This document shows positions 39,191 to 48,633 of a stretch of DNA of 64,000 nt, one piece after another. The translations under genes and the position numbers were made by a program. The DNA comes from Planctomycetota bacterium. Lineage in GTDB: Bacteria; Planctomycetota; Phycisphaerae; Phycisphaerales; SM1A02. Position 1 is the stretch's first letter. Every line of letters starts with the position of its first letter. The stretch lies in NCBI GenBank assembly GCA_022564665.1, contig JADFKZ010000002.1:1-64000 (forward strand), given 5' to 3'. The notes under the pieces were generated by a model. The model worked only from the letters and a program-made list of their open reading frames with translations. It made no database searches and was not told the DNA's origin.

Positions 39191-40740
39191 TACACTCTGA
39201 CCTGCTTCCAGCCGCCGTGGTAGAAGCGGGCGAGAAAGAACCCGGCGCGGCACACGATCTCGCCGCACAGGGCAAGCCACACCCCGAGCAGCCCCATCTC
39301 GAAAGTGATGCCGAGCACCCAGGCCGCGGGCAGGCGGATCCCGAGGCTCGAGAGCGTCGTGATCAGAAACGACCAGCCGGTATCGCCGACGCCGCGGAGT
39401 CCCTGCCGCAGGATCATGGTGATCGCGAAAAAGATCTGGACGGTACCGCAGACGAAAAGAAGCGGTGGCGTCTGGGCGACGTGGATCGGCTCGGCAGAGA
39501 TGATCCTGGTGAGCACCTCGCCGCCGAACATGAACACCAGCCCCAGGCTTCCCATGATGACGCAGCCGATCCCCATGCAGGCGAGGATCGCCCGCTGGGC
39601 CATGTGCGCATTTCTCGCACCCAGATATTGTCCCGCCAGCGCTCCGGCCGCTGTGCCCATGGCGAAGCCCGGCAGGAAGCTGAAAGACTCCCAGCGGATC
39701 GCGATCAGGTGCGCGCCCTGGAGCCCTTGCACCGGGACGCCGTCGACCGCTTCGGCGGCGGCGATCATCCCGATCACGAAGAGGACCAAGAGGTTGGCAC
39801 TCCACATCATCATGCTGTCGAAGAAAGCCGGGAGCCCCACGCGGAGGATCCGCCACGACATCGCGGTTTCCAGCGCCAGAGCATCTTTCTCCAGCCGCAG
39901 GTCCTTGACACCGCGAAGGAGCACCCACAGCGTCATCACCGCCCCGAAGAGAAAGCTGCTGGCCGTGCCCACGGCGATCCCGGTCAAATGCAGGTCGAAG
40001 GCGAAGGGGTTCACGAGCGTCCGGCCGTCAAAGGTGATGTCCACGCCCGACAGCGCCCAGGAGACGAAAATGTTGACGATGTTGACGCCGACGGCGATCA
40101 GCGAGGGCAGGGTTGTCTCCCCGGCGCCGTGCAGACACATCGCCCCCACCAGCATCAAACCCGCAAGCGGCATCGCGTAGGCAAGGATCCGGACATACTG
40201 GACCAGGAGGTCGGCGGCTTCGGGCGTCAGCTGGCAGACCACCGCCAGCGGACGGGCGCCCACCCACATCCCCACGCCGACCACAGCGCCCCACAACAGG
40301 CTCAGGAAGATGGCGTGGACCAGCGCCAGGTGGCTGGCGGCGACGTCGCCCGACCCCATCGCCCGGGCGATCAGCGACTGGCCGCCGATCCCCAGACCGG
40401 TCATGGCGATCGCGATAAACCAGGTGACGTAGGAGCCGATCGAGATCGCGTCCAGCGCCCCCACCGCCATCTCGACGGGGAGCCGGCCGGCGAGGATCGT
40501 GTCCACGAGACCGATCAGGGCGGCCATCGTCTGTTGGAGCAGGATGGGAACGGCCAGGATCCAGATCGCACCGCGAAGCGACCGGCCCGCGAGCTTGCCC
40601 GATCGGATCGCCCTTGCGGGATCGACCAGCGCCTCCGTCCCGTCGATGAGGAACTCGTCGACGGGTGGGGCGGGTGCCTGTACGTCGGTCTGGGTCTCTA
40701 TCGGGTCCTGTGCGTCCGGGTTGGACGGGGCTGGCGCCAA
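39190..40740 (-). CDS. MATE-family multidrug/cation exporter
   Basis: A 516-residue integral membrane protein with about 12 membrane segments. The pattern of MATE transporters is clear: the first bundle after residue 55 (A-V-P-I-L-L-Q-Q-T-M), G-I-G-G-Q-S-L-I-A-R-A-M-G-S-G near 125, and the second bundle from about 290 (G-L-P-A-F-F-D-S-M-M-M). The first 50 residues are an acidic, Pro/Ala-rich cytoplasmic extension. TTG 40740 is the only start in frame before the first helix. It exchanges substrates for Na+ or H+; the substrate cannot be read from sequence. Confidence 0.88.
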   Translation of the reverse strand: MAPAPSNPDAQDPIETQTDVQAPAPPVDEFLIDGTEALVDPARAIRSGKLAGRSLRGAIWILAVPILLQQTMAALIGLVDTILAGRLPVEMAVGALDAISIGSYVTWFIAIAMTGLGIGGQSLIARAMGSGDVAASHLALVHAIFLSLLWGAVVGVGMWVGARPLAVVCQLTPEAADLLVQYVRILAYAMPLAGLMLVGAMCLHGAGETTLPSLIAVGVNIVNIFVSWALSGVDITFDGRTLVNPFAFDLHLTGIAVGTASSFLFGAVMTLWVLLRGVKDLRLEKDALALETAMSWRILRVGLPAFFDSMMMWSANLLVLFVIGMIAAAEAVDGVPVQGLQGAHLIAIRWESFSFLPGFAMGTAAGALAGQYLGARNAHMAQRAILACMGIGCVIMGSLGLVFMFGGEVLTRIISAEPIHVAQTPPLLFVCGTVQIFFAITMILRQGLRGVGDTGWSFLITTLSSLGIRLPAAWVLGITFEMGLLGVWLALCGEIVCRAGFFLARFYHGGWKQVRV

Positions 40741-40765
40741 GTCCAGCGATTGTAGCGATCGCCCT

Positions 40766-40790
40766 GGGGCCGAAAGCCGACAGCCCTCTT
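40766..40790. repeat. Dispersed repeat, family A (half)
   Basis: GGGCCGAAAGCCGACAGCCC, between the MATE gene and the dehydrogenase, both on the minus strand. Confidence 0.5.
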
Positions 40791-40792
40791 TC

Positions 40793-41770
40793 TCAGATCT
40801 CGACGAGCACCGTAATCACGCCCGGCCGTCCAGCCTTCTGAAGAACCGCCGGGCCGTCGTTGAGCGTCATCCGCCTGCTGATCAGGCTCACCACGTCGAT
40901 CTCGCCACGCGCCAGCATCGAAACCGCCTCGGCGACCGGTCCCGACCGCGATCCCAGCACGGAGATCTCCTTCATGACGATCGGGGCCAGGTCGATGGCC
41001 GGTGCCGGGGTATCGGCTGCGGCGGTCATGGTCTTCAGGACGATCGTGCCCCGCGGCCGCACCAGCCGCATCGCCAGCTCCAGGCCGTCGGGTGAGCCGG
41101 TGCAGTCCACGACGATGTCCTGATCGGCGCGGCGGCCGATGTCGTCGACATGGCGGTGCTTGACCCCCCACTTCTCGCACAACGCCAACTTCTCGGAGTA
41201 CCGCCCGATCAGTCGCACCGAGGCATTGAGCTTGGCCATCACCTGCACGACAAGCAGACCCAGCGGCCCGTCGCCGAGGACCGTTATGTACGGCTTGCCC
41301 TCGATGGTGAGCTGGCGCGCGGATTGGATCGCCGCCGCCAGCGGCGCCGCAAACACCGCGTGGTCATCGTCCACGGAATCGGGCACGATGACCAGGTTGG
41401 CCGCCGGAAGCGTCAACCAGTCGGCCAGGCATCCGTCGCGGCCCTGCATGCCCAGCACGGTGCGGTTCCGGCAGTGGTTGCTCAACCCCGCAAGGCACAT
41501 GTCGCAGCGGCCGCACACCGCGTCCAGGGCACCCACGACCCGCTTGCCCAGAAGCTCGGGTCTCTGCTCGCCGTTGATTGACTCAACCCGGCCCACGAAG
41601 CAGTGGCCCAGCGTGCCCTGAAAACCGAATAGGCCCCGGCACAGCTCCAGGTCCAGCGAGCTGATGGCCGCCTTGAGGGTCCGCAGAAGTGCCTCGTCGC
41701 GCTCCGGCTCCGGCCGGGGGTGGGTCCGTTGAAGCTTCGTCGTGCTTCCGTCAAAGCACAGCGCGCGCAT
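40793..41770 (-). CDS. Zinc-type alcohol/sugar dehydrogenase (MDR family)
   Basis: A 325-residue medium-chain dehydrogenase. The structural-zinc-type cysteines C-G-R-C-D-M-C...C are present near residues 90-104, the catalytic N-terminal region has G-H-C-F-V-G-R-V near 56, and the nucleotide-binding fold has V-L-G-D-G-P-L-G-L-L near 167. The layout resembles glucose or threonine dehydrogenases. The substrate is undetermined. ATG 41770 is used. The 3' end faces the MATE gene with a 52-base gap. Confidence 0.83.
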   Translation of the reverse strand: MRALCFDGSTTKLQRTHPRPEPERDEALLRTLKAAISSLDLELCRGLFGFQGTLGHCFVGRVESINGEQRPELLGKRVVGALDAVCGRCDMCLAGLSNHCRNRTVLGMQGRDGCLADWLTLPAANLVIVPDSVDDDHAVFAAPLAAAIQSARQLTIEGKPYITVLGDGPLGLLVVQVMAKLNASVRLIGRYSEKLALCEKWGVKHRHVDDIGRRADQDIVVDCTGSPDGLELAMRLVRPRGTIVLKTMTAAADTPAPAIDLAPIVMKEISVLGSRSGPVAEAVSMLARGEIDVVSLISRRMTLNDGPAVLQKAGRPGVITVLVEI

Positions 41771-41810
41771 GTGGCGGTCGGCCCCCGTGTGCCGGCTGCT
41801 TTGGGAGGTG

Positions 41811-42677
41811 TCAGCCGCCGGTTTCATCTGCGGAGGCTTCTTCCTCGACCTGGTAGGTCGTGCGCCGCGAAGACGATCCCAAGCCCACCGGGGTTCCCGG
41901 CTTCTCAAAGTTCCGCCCCGACCAGAACGCCAGCTTCTCAAGCCACGTCTCCGGACGGGTGTAGGTGGGGTACAGGTACTCCTGCTGTCCTGCAAAGGGC
42001 TCGGCGGTGGCGTTGTACCACGCATGCCACGGCCTGGAATCGAGCCCCCAGTCTTGGCCGGTCAGGATGGTGAGCGATCTGTGTGCGGCAATATTGACCG
42101 CCAGCTCCGGTGCATCGAGGGCGGCGATGAGCCCCTGGAAGACGCGGTCCTGTGGGTACTGGCCAAGTGCGGTGGCGGCAGCAAGCCGGGTATCGGGTGA
42201 CTCGTCGTCTTTTCGGAGTGCCCGCAGCAGGTCGGGGACCACCGCTGGGTTATGGATCCGCTGCAGCGCCTTGCTCGCCTCCCACCTCACCTGAAACTGC
42301 GAGTCGGTCAGTGCCTTGGCGATCAGCGGCGCGTCCTTCGGCGCACCGTGGCGTCCCAGGGCGGAGATCGAGATTGCCTTGACCAGCGGGTCCGGCTCAT
42401 GCCCGGCACGGTCGCGGTACAAGGCCAGGTACGCATCGGACCCGCCAAAAGGGGAGTTGGCGATCGCGACCGTCCCCAGCCTGCGGTTTTCCGGGTCGTG
42501 CGGGTCCACCATCAGCCGGGCCGCCTGTTTCGCCGAGAGCGGCACGAGCGAATCGCCGAACGAGGCCAGGTCTTCGCCGACGGTGCTGCAGCCGACCAGC
42601 AGCACGGCCAGGGCAACCCACGCGGCCGCGCGGGCACAGCGACTCGTGCTCCCGCCTGTGGCTTGACGATCGGCCAT
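41811..42677 (-). CDS. HEAT-repeat lipoprotein
   Basis: A 288-residue lipoprotein: signal peptide ending V-L-L-V-G-C (lipobox, Cys near residue 30), then about four HEAT-like helical repeats (for example V-K-A-I-S-I-S-A-L-G-R-H-G-A-P-K-D-A near residue 105 and V-R-W-E-A-S-K-A-L near 132), then a Trp/Tyr-rich segment and an acidic C-terminus. Likely a periplasmic scaffold; the partner is unknown. GGAG precedes ATG 42677. It lies directly upstream of the dehydrogenase on the same strand. Confidence 0.78.
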   Translation of the reverse strand: MADRQATGGSTSRCARAAAWVALAVLLVGCSTVGEDLASFGDSLVPLSAKQAARLMVDPHDPENRRLGTVAIANSPFGGSDAYLALYRDRAGHEPDPLVKAISISALGRHGAPKDAPLIAKALTDSQFQVRWEASKALQRIHNPAVVPDLLRALRKDDESPDTRLAAATALGQYPQDRVFQGLIAALDAPELAVNIAAHRSLTILTGQDWGLDSRPWHAWYNATAEPFAGQQEYLYPTYTRPETWLEKLAFWSGRNFEKPGTPVGLGSSSRRTTYQVEEEASADETGG

Positions 42678-42805
42678 TCGCTTCTCCAGCAAACCTCTCC
42701 CCCACCGCTAGTCTAAACGATCGGCACACCCACCGCGGCTACGCCAGCCGCGGCGGCCTTGGCGTAGGCCCAAAGGGGTTGCGTGATCAGTCGGCGGCTT
42801 CGTCG

Positions 42806-44218
42806 CTATTCCAACGTGACATTGTCCTGCTTCTTGTTGATCCCCTGCTTGAACGTCACCTCGTAGGACAGGTCCCGCTTCTGGGAGGCCGCGATCCGGG
42901 CCGTGAACTGCGGGCTCCGGTAGTCGTAGAGCGTGGGCGCCAGGTCGCTGGCGAAGATCACGTGACCCCGGTAGCTGCGGCGGATCTGGACCTGGATCGG
43001 CTTGTCCCGGTAGTTGCGGATCCGCTCCACCCATTGCTCGTGGTCGTCCCAGCCGGCGACCGAATAGGTCGGCTCGATCCGGTGGCCCTTCCCGGGGCTG
43101 AAGTAGATCTTCGGCCTGCGTCCCCGGAACCAGAAGTTGTCTCGCCAGGTTCGAAGCCGGATCCGCTGGTGGACCACCTCGGGGTCACGTCCCAGGTTCA
43201 GCTCGATCTCCTGGCCGATCGGCACGTACTTGGTCTGATACGCAGTCAGGAACGAGAGGCCGTCCCGCCCGTTGTCCCGAAACAGCCGCACGATCCCGTT
43301 GGGAAGCGGTGTCGAGCCCAGGGTGCTCTTGGAGTCATTGCGCAGGATGAACATCCGCACCAGCTGCTCGCCGTACTCGGCCGGTCGGTAGCGATAGACG
43401 ATCTGGAAGGGGACCTTCTTGCCCTCAAAGAGACGCATCCGCTTCGACCAGCCGTTTCGAACCGTCTCCTCGCCTGGAATCGTAAAGATGAAGTACTCGC
43501 TCAACCCCTGCTTCACGATCCGCTTGGGCGCGCTGAGGGAGGACATCGCCCTCCCGGCGGCCTGGAAGTATTCGGCGCGGGCATCGGCCTTCTTGAACGC
43601 CTTGGCCCGGCTGCGGTCATCGAGGTAGGCGTCGCGCTCGTTGGCGCTGATCATCCCGCGTCGAGCGAGGTCGGCGACCTTTTCGACGAGGTTGATCTCA
43701 CCCACCACCAGCCGCACCCGGGCGCCGGCGTAGTCCTCGCCCGAGTTGTTGGTGATTTTGACGAACCCCTCGAAGGACATTCCCGTCTCGCCCGCGTCCG
43801 ACACGCAGACGTAGTCGGCGCTCCAGGTGATCCCGCTCGTGAAGTACGTGATCTGGACGACCGCCTCGCCGTCGAAATCGCTGCGTACGTTCCAGTAGAG
43901 CATCTGCGGCTTGTCGTGCGGATACGTCGTGTCCAGCACGTCCAGCTCCCTCGCGTGGGAGGCGAATCGCAGATCCACGCTGGTGGGGTCGATCAAGGTG
44001 TTGGCCCAGGAGAACTGAAGCGGGTTCATCCCCCGGCGGAAGGTGATGCGACGGGTCTCGCGGACCAGGGTCAGGTCCTCTGCGTTGTAGATCGTCAGCT
44101 GCACCGTGTCCCGGGTGGGCAGCGTCGACACGTCCACGTTCTTGCCGGACGCTGCGAGGGAGAGCCCAAGGGCGACAACCGAGGCAGCAATCGTTCGCAT
44201 GGCAGTGGCGTTCATCAT
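42806..44218 (-). CDS. Exported DUF4139-domain protein (paralogue 1)
   Basis: A 470-residue exported protein. After the signal peptide (residues 1-25) comes a beta-rich domain. G-I-T-W-S-A-D-Y-V-C-V near residue 130 is the DUF4139 signature, followed by a helical insertion rich in Arg/Ala/Lys (residues 195-240) and a beta-rich C-terminal part. The mucoidy-inhibitor A-type proteins are relatives. Preceded by AAGGAG five bases before ATG 44218. Immediately upstream lies a second DUF4139-like gene (44253-45437). Confidence 0.7.
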   Translation of the reverse strand: MMNATAMRTIAASVVALGLSLAASGKNVDVSTLPTRDTVQLTIYNAEDLTLVRETRRITFRRGMNPLQFSWANTLIDPTSVDLRFASHARELDVLDTTYPHDKPQMLYWNVRSDFDGEAVVQITYFTSGITWSADYVCVSDAGETGMSFEGFVKITNNSGEDYAGARVRLVVGEINLVEKVADLARRGMISANERDAYLDDRSRAKAFKKADARAEYFQAAGRAMSSLSAPKRIVKQGLSEYFIFTIPGEETVRNGWSKRMRLFEGKKVPFQIVYRYRPAEYGEQLVRMFILRNDSKSTLGSTPLPNGIVRLFRDNGRDGLSFLTAYQTKYVPIGQEIELNLGRDPEVVHQRIRLRTWRDNFWFRGRRPKIYFSPGKGHRIEPTYSVAGWDDHEQWVERIRNYRDKPIQVQIRRSYRGHVIFASDLAPTLYDYRSPQFTARIAASQKRDLSYEVTFKQGINKKQDNVTLE

Positions 44219-44252
44219 CAATACTCCTTCGTCGCTCGGTCCCTATTCCTAC

Positions 44253-45437
44253 TCACCATTCATTCTTGATGACGACGTTGAGCGTGTGCTGGACCTTGGC
44301 CGCCTTCTGATCGTCGCCGCGGGGCGGCAGCACCACGTGGAAGACAGGGCGATCCGCGGTCGACTTCTCTTGGTCGATCTCCATCAGCGTTCCGCCCGGG
44401 CCGAGCTCCCATTCGACGTTGCGGCCGGTGTTGCCGAGGATCTCGTTTCGCAGTGCCGACAGTGACTCGGCGATGTCGAGGACGACCGGCTTGTCCTTGA
44501 AGTTCTCAATCTCGTACTTGATGAGGACCTCGTACTCGTAGACGGGCCCGAAGCGGCGGGTCTGCTTTCGGTCGGAGATCGTCCGCTTGACGACGACATC
44601 CTTGACCACGCCCAGGTAGAGCGACATCTCGTCGTCGCGGGGGGTGAAGGGCGCCCAGTCCTCGCCCAGGAAGGCGACAGTGCCCTGGCCGTCATCCTGG
44701 AAGATGCGGACCTTGCCGGGCATCAGCGGGAATCGGCCCAGGCCGCCGGTGGCGTCGTTTCGGATCAGGTAGTGCATGGGGATGCGAAGCTGCCGCTTGC
44801 CCGCGTCGAGATAGCCGTAGCGGGCGAAGTCCGCGGTGTAGGTCTTTTGGATCCGCACATCGTCGAACCGCGACATCAGCAGCCGCTTGGTCTCGTTGAT
44901 CCCGATCGGCCTTTCCAACCGTTCCCCGAAACCCGCCCACATGCCCGCCTCGCCGAACTCCTCGTTGGAGTTGTTGTGAAGCTGCAGGTACTGCCAGAGG
45001 GTCAGCGTCTTCTCGTCGTTGGCGGCGATCGCCCGATAGGCGAACGACTTGTCGAGCTGGCCGATGATGTAGCTGATCCTGACCCGGGCCGAACCTGCCC
45101 GAGGGGTAAAGACCTGCCAGGTCAAGGCGTTCTCGCCCGGTGGATAGGAGACGCTCAGCACCTTGATCTGACCGGGGTCGGTCAGGCAGCGGAACTGGAT
45201 GCTGGATTTGTCGATGTTGGTGTTGGCCCACTTGAAGACCACGTCGTTGACCCCCCGGGCCAGCGGCACCACACGCTCCTCCTCCACCAGCGTGGCGTGC
45301 GGGTTGTCGAGCTGGATCTCGACCCGCTCGCGGGCGGGCAGCGTGATGAGCTTGACGCCGGCCAGGGCCGGGCCCGCCGAGACGAAAGCGGCCAGACCAA
45401 GGATCAGCGTCTGCGAAGAGGTCGGCTGAAGAGTCAT
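44253..45437 (-). CDS. Exported DUF4139-like protein (paralogue 2)
   Basis: A 394-residue exported protein sharing the plan of the next gene: signal peptide (A-F-V-S-A-G-P-A-L-A near residue 24), an N-terminal R-E-R-V-E-I-Q-L-D-N-P strand, F-K-W-A-N-T-N-I-D near residue 67 (compare F-S-W-A-N-T-L-I-D in paralogue 1), and a long beta-rich region. The W-x-A-D-Y motif of paralogue 1 is not present in the same form. ATG 45437 is chosen for the signal peptide. Divergent from typA. Function unknown. Confidence 0.65.
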   Translation of the reverse strand: MTLQPTSSQTLILGLAAFVSAGPALAGVKLITLPARERVEIQLDNPHATLVEEERVVPLARGVNDVVFKWANTNIDKSSIQFRCLTDPGQIKVLSVSYPPGENALTWQVFTPRAGSARVRISYIIGQLDKSFAYRAIAANDEKTLTLWQYLQLHNNSNEEFGEAGMWAGFGERLERPIGINETKRLLMSRFDDVRIQKTYTADFARYGYLDAGKRQLRIPMHYLIRNDATGGLGRFPLMPGKVRIFQDDGQGTVAFLGEDWAPFTPRDDEMSLYLGVVKDVVVKRTISDRKQTRRFGPVYEYEVLIKYEIENFKDKPVVLDIAESLSALRNEILGNTGRNVEWELGPGGTLMEIDQEKSTADRPVFHVVLPPRGDDQKAAKVQHTLNVVIKNEW

Positions 45438-45608
45438 GACGTGGGTCTCCGTAGGTGTTCCATGCCGAAGATCGGCCGCATCGATCGCCCCCCGCAGTCT
45501 CATGGCCATTGCCGGCCGAGCGCACCCATGAAATCCCGAATTCCGAGTTGGTTTCGACGGTTATCGGATTGCGGACGGCCGACCGTTTCGCGGCTACGAT
45601 CCTCGCCT

Positions 45609-47477
45609 GTGCTTCATCCCGCCGACCCCAACCTCCGCAACGTGGCGATCATCGCCCACGTCGATCACGGCAAGACCACGCTGGTCGGCGCCATGCTCGA
45701 GTGCTGCGGAGCGCTTGCCCGCGGGGCCGAGGCGACGGACTGCGTGCTCGACTCCGACCCGTTGGAGCGAGAGCGCGGCATCACCATCTTCTCCAAGAAC
45801 TGCGCGATCACCTACCAGCGTGTGTCCGGCGAGCACGCCGGCGAGACCTTCCGGATCAACCTGATCGACACACCGGGGCACGTGGACTTCGGCGGCGAGG
45901 TCGAGCGCGTGCTCAAGATGGCCGACGGCGTGCTGCTGCTCGTCGACGCGTTCGAGGGGCCGATGCCGCAGACCAGGTTCGTCGTCGGCAAGGCACTCGA
46001 GCTCGATCTTCCAATCGTCCTGGTCGTCAACAAGTGCGACCGCCCCGACGCGCGGCCAGAAGCGGTCGTGGACGAAGTGTTCGATCTGCTCGTCGCACTG
46101 AACGCCAGCGACGAGCGCCTCGACTTCCACGTCGTGTACGCCTCCGGGCGCGACGGTTGGGCGTCGCCGACCGCCGAGACGCCCGGCACCGACATCACCC
46201 CCCTGCTCGACGCCATCATCGAGCGGCTGCCCTCGCCCGTGGGCTACGCCGACGTGCCGCTGCAGATGCTCATCACCACACAGGACTACTCCAAGTATGT
46301 CGGCCGCATCGCGATCGGCCGCGTCTTCGCCGGCGCCATCAGCACCGGGCAGGCGGTCACGATCTGCCGGGCCGACGGCTCCCAGCGCATGGCCCGCGCC
46401 ATGAAGGTCTACCGCTTCGAGGACCTGGGCCGAACGCCCGCCGACATCGTCTCGGTCGGCGACCTGTGCGCGGTCGAGGGCATCGGCGACTTCGAGATCG
46501 GCGACACGATCGCCTGCCCGGACATGCCAAACCCAATCGCCCGGGTCGCGATCGATGAGCCGACGTTGCACATGCTCTTTCGGATCAACGACTCGCCCTT
46601 CGCGGGCAGGGAGGGAAAGTATGTAACGTCCAGGCAGATCGCCGAGCGGCTCGAGCGAGAGCTTCGGTCGAACCTCGCCCTGCGGGTCGAGCCCGGCGCG
46701 TTGGCCGAGGAGTTTCGCGTCTCCGGCCGTGGCCTGCTGCACCTGGGGATCCTGCTGGAGAATATGCGACGCGAGGGGTACGAGCTGTCGGTGGGCCGGC
46801 CGGAGGTGATCGAGAAGGAGATTGACGGCCTGCGCTGCGAGCCGATCGAGCTGCTGACCGTAGATGTCGACAAGCAAGCGGTCGGCGCCGTGATGGAGCT
46901 GCTCGGCACGCGCGGCAGCGAGATCCAGTCGCTCGACCAGCGCGGCGACCGGATGCACGTGGAGTGCGAGATCCCGGCACGCGGGCTGATCGGGCTGCGC
47001 AGCCGCATGCTCACCGCGACCGCCGGCAAGGCGGTGATGTACCACAGCTTCCAGCGCTACGGGCCGCTGCGGCCCAGCGCCCCCGGGCGTGCCAATGGCG
47101 TCCTGGTCGCCACCGAGACGGGCCGGGCCACGGCGTACGCCCTGCTGAACCTCTCCGAGCGCGGCATCATGTTCGTCAAGCCGCAGGACCCGGTGTACGC
47201 CGGGCAGATCGTCGGCGAGAACAGCCGCAGCAACGACCTGGGCGTCAACGTCGTCAAGGGCAAGGCGCTCTCGAACGTCCGCGAGTCGACCAAAGAGTCG
47301 ACCGTCGTGCTTGCCGCGCCGCGAACGCTGTCGCTGGAAGCGGCGCTGGAGTACATCGAGTCGGATGAGCTGGTCGAGATCACGCCGAGTTCCATCCGGT
47401 TGCGCAAGCGGCTGCTCCGCGAGGCCGACCGCCGACGCGAGGACCGATCTCGCAAGGCCCGCGCTGCCAGCACCTGA
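45609..47477 (+). CDS. typA: Translational GTPase TypA/BipA
   Basis: Ribosome-binding GTPase used in stress and assembly. The 622-residue protein has G1 A-H-V-D-H-G-K-T-T near residue 18, the switch II D-T-P-G-H-V-D-F-G-G near 90, N-K-C-D near 145 and the EF-G-like C-terminal domains (G-R-G-L-L-H-L-G and P-A-R-G-L-I-G-L-R). GTG 45609 gives V-L-H-P-A-D-P-N-L-R-N-V-A-I-I, where the family starts; ATG 45528 is an alternative with an odd extension. Codon use is even more GC-rich at the third position than that of its neighbours. Confidence 0.93.
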   Translation: MLHPADPNLRNVAIIAHVDHGKTTLVGAMLECCGALARGAEATDCVLDSDPLERERGITIFSKNCAITYQRVSGEHAGETFRINLIDTPGHVDFGGEVERVLKMADGVLLLVDAFEGPMPQTRFVVGKALELDLPIVLVVNKCDRPDARPEAVVDEVFDLLVALNASDERLDFHVVYASGRDGWASPTAETPGTDITPLLDAIIERLPSPVGYADVPLQMLITTQDYSKYVGRIAIGRVFAGAISTGQAVTICRADGSQRMARAMKVYRFEDLGRTPADIVSVGDLCAVEGIGDFEIGDTIACPDMPNPIARVAIDEPTLHMLFRINDSPFAGREGKYVTSRQIAERLERELRSNLALRVEPGALAEEFRVSGRGLLHLGILLENMRREGYELSVGRPEVIEKEIDGLRCEPIELLTVDVDKQAVGAVMELLGTRGSEIQSLDQRGDRMHVECEIPARGLIGLRSRMLTATAGKAVMYHSFQRYGPLRPSAPGRANGVLVATETGRATAYALLNLSERGIMFVKPQDPVYAGQIVGENSRSNDLGVNVVKGKALSNVRESTKESTVVLAAPRTLSLEAALEYIESDELVEITPSSIRLRKRLLREADRRREDRSRKARAAST

Positions 47478-47539
47478 CGCGCGAAGTCCCCGCGGCTCAA
47501 ATCCCTGAACCAGACGCATCAAGCCGTTTGCTGATCGGT

Positions 47540-47908
47540 TCAGCTGCCCGGGGTCGGGGTGCCGCAGTCGAAGCTCGTCGGGACCAGGCACAGGAACTTC
47601 AACGGCTCGGACCCGGTGTTGATGAACTGGTGCGTGGCGTTGGGTGGGACGAACAGGGCGTCACCCGGCTTGAGCGCCTGGCCCTTTCCGTCCTGCTCCA
47701 GGCGACCGCTTCCCTGGAGGATGAAGACCTCATGCTCATAGTTGTGACTGTGTCGGGGGGTGTGGCCGCCGCTGGCGACGGTGAAGTGCCGCATGGCGAA
47801 GGTGGGCGCCCCGTCGGCGCTGCCGACGAGCACCCGCAGCGAGACCCCCTTGGCTCCGTCGATCTGGATCGCTCGTGCCTCGACCGCCTCCGACTGGCGG
47901 ATCAACAT
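47540..47908 (-). CDS. Cupin-domain protein
   Basis: A 122-residue single-domain cupin. The two motifs are clear: G-G-H-T-P-R-H-S-H-N-Y-E-H-E-V-F with a metal-binding H-x-H-x4-E pattern near residue 50, and P-P-N-A-T-H-Q-F near residue 93 for the second motif. It probably binds a metal ion and a small ligand; whether it is an enzyme or a sensor is not clear. Divergent from the metallo-beta-lactamase-fold gene. Confidence 0.85.
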   Translation of the reverse strand: MLIRQSEAVEARAIQIDGAKGVSLRVLVGSADGAPTFAMRHFTVASGGHTPRHSHNYEHEVFILQGSGRLEQDGKGQALKPGDALFVPPNATHQFINTGSEPLKFLCLVPTSFDCGTPTPGS

Positions 47909-47955
47909 TGCGCCGTGCCCTCCTGAGGGTGATTCCGCGAGTAGTGTATCAGCTC

Positions 47956-48600
47956 ATGAGACCCACCATCACCACGTTCGTGCTCGGTGAGTTCCAAACC
48001 AACTGCTTTGTGGTCACGGTGCCCGATCAGGCGGCGTGCTGGATTGTCGACTGCGGCTTTGAGCCGGAACCGTTGCTCAAGTGGATCTCCGACAAGCGTC
48101 TGCAACCCGAGGCGCTGCTGCTGACCCACACGCACCCGGACCACATCGCCGGCGTCGACGAGGCGCTGGCGCGGCTCGGGCCCCTTCCCATGCACGTTCA
48201 CGAGTCGGAGGCCGGCTTTTGCAGCGACCCGGTGCGCAACCTGTCGGTCCTTCTGGGCGCCCCGATCTCCGTCACCGAGCCTGACCATCTCCTGCGGGAC
48301 GGTGACACGCTCAAGCTGGGACCCACCGCCTGGCGTGTGCTCCATGCCCCCGGTCACAGCCCCGGCGGGGTGCTGTACGTCCACGACGAGTCGAACCAGG
48401 CGATCGTCGGCGACACGCTGTTTGCCGGGTCGATCGGACGCATTGATTTTCCCGGCTCCGACATCGAAGCATTCCGCCATACCATCGGCGGCCTGCTTAT
48501 GGGGCTGCCCGATGAGATGACAATTCATCCAGGCCACGGACCCGCTACCACCATCGGCCGGGAGCGGCAAACGAATCCCTTCGTCGTGCAAGGTTTCTAG
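47956..48600 (+). CDS. Metallo-beta-lactamase-fold hydrolase (glyoxalase II-like)
   Basis: A 214-residue single-domain hydrolase with the dinuclear metal site: T-H-T-H-P-D-H-I-A-G near residue 55, H-A-P-G-H-S-P-G-G near 132, and the last histidines in I-H-P-G-H-G-P. The family is thioesterase-like, often annotated as hydroxyacylglutathione hydrolase; without the C-terminal glutathione-binding domain the substrate is uncertain. ATG 47956 is where homology starts. It is followed by a zinc-ribbon gene in the same direction. Confidence 0.85.
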   Translation: MRPTITTFVLGEFQTNCFVVTVPDQAACWIVDCGFEPEPLLKWISDKRLQPEALLLTHTHPDHIAGVDEALARLGPLPMHVHESEAGFCSDPVRNLSVLLGAPISVTEPDHLLRDGDTLKLGPTAWRVLHAPGHSPGGVLYVHDESNQAIVGDTLFAGSIGRIDFPGSDIEAFRHTIGGLLMGLPDEMTIHPGHGPATTIGRERQTNPFVVQGF

Positions 48601-48633
48601 GAAAGTGCCGATACTCGCAACTGAGGTGCCTCC

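Noticed and set aside
45594-47591. 665-codon minus-strand ORF opposite typA
   Set aside because: Complement of a complete and well-conserved GTPase gene; a common artefact where third codon positions are almost all G or C.
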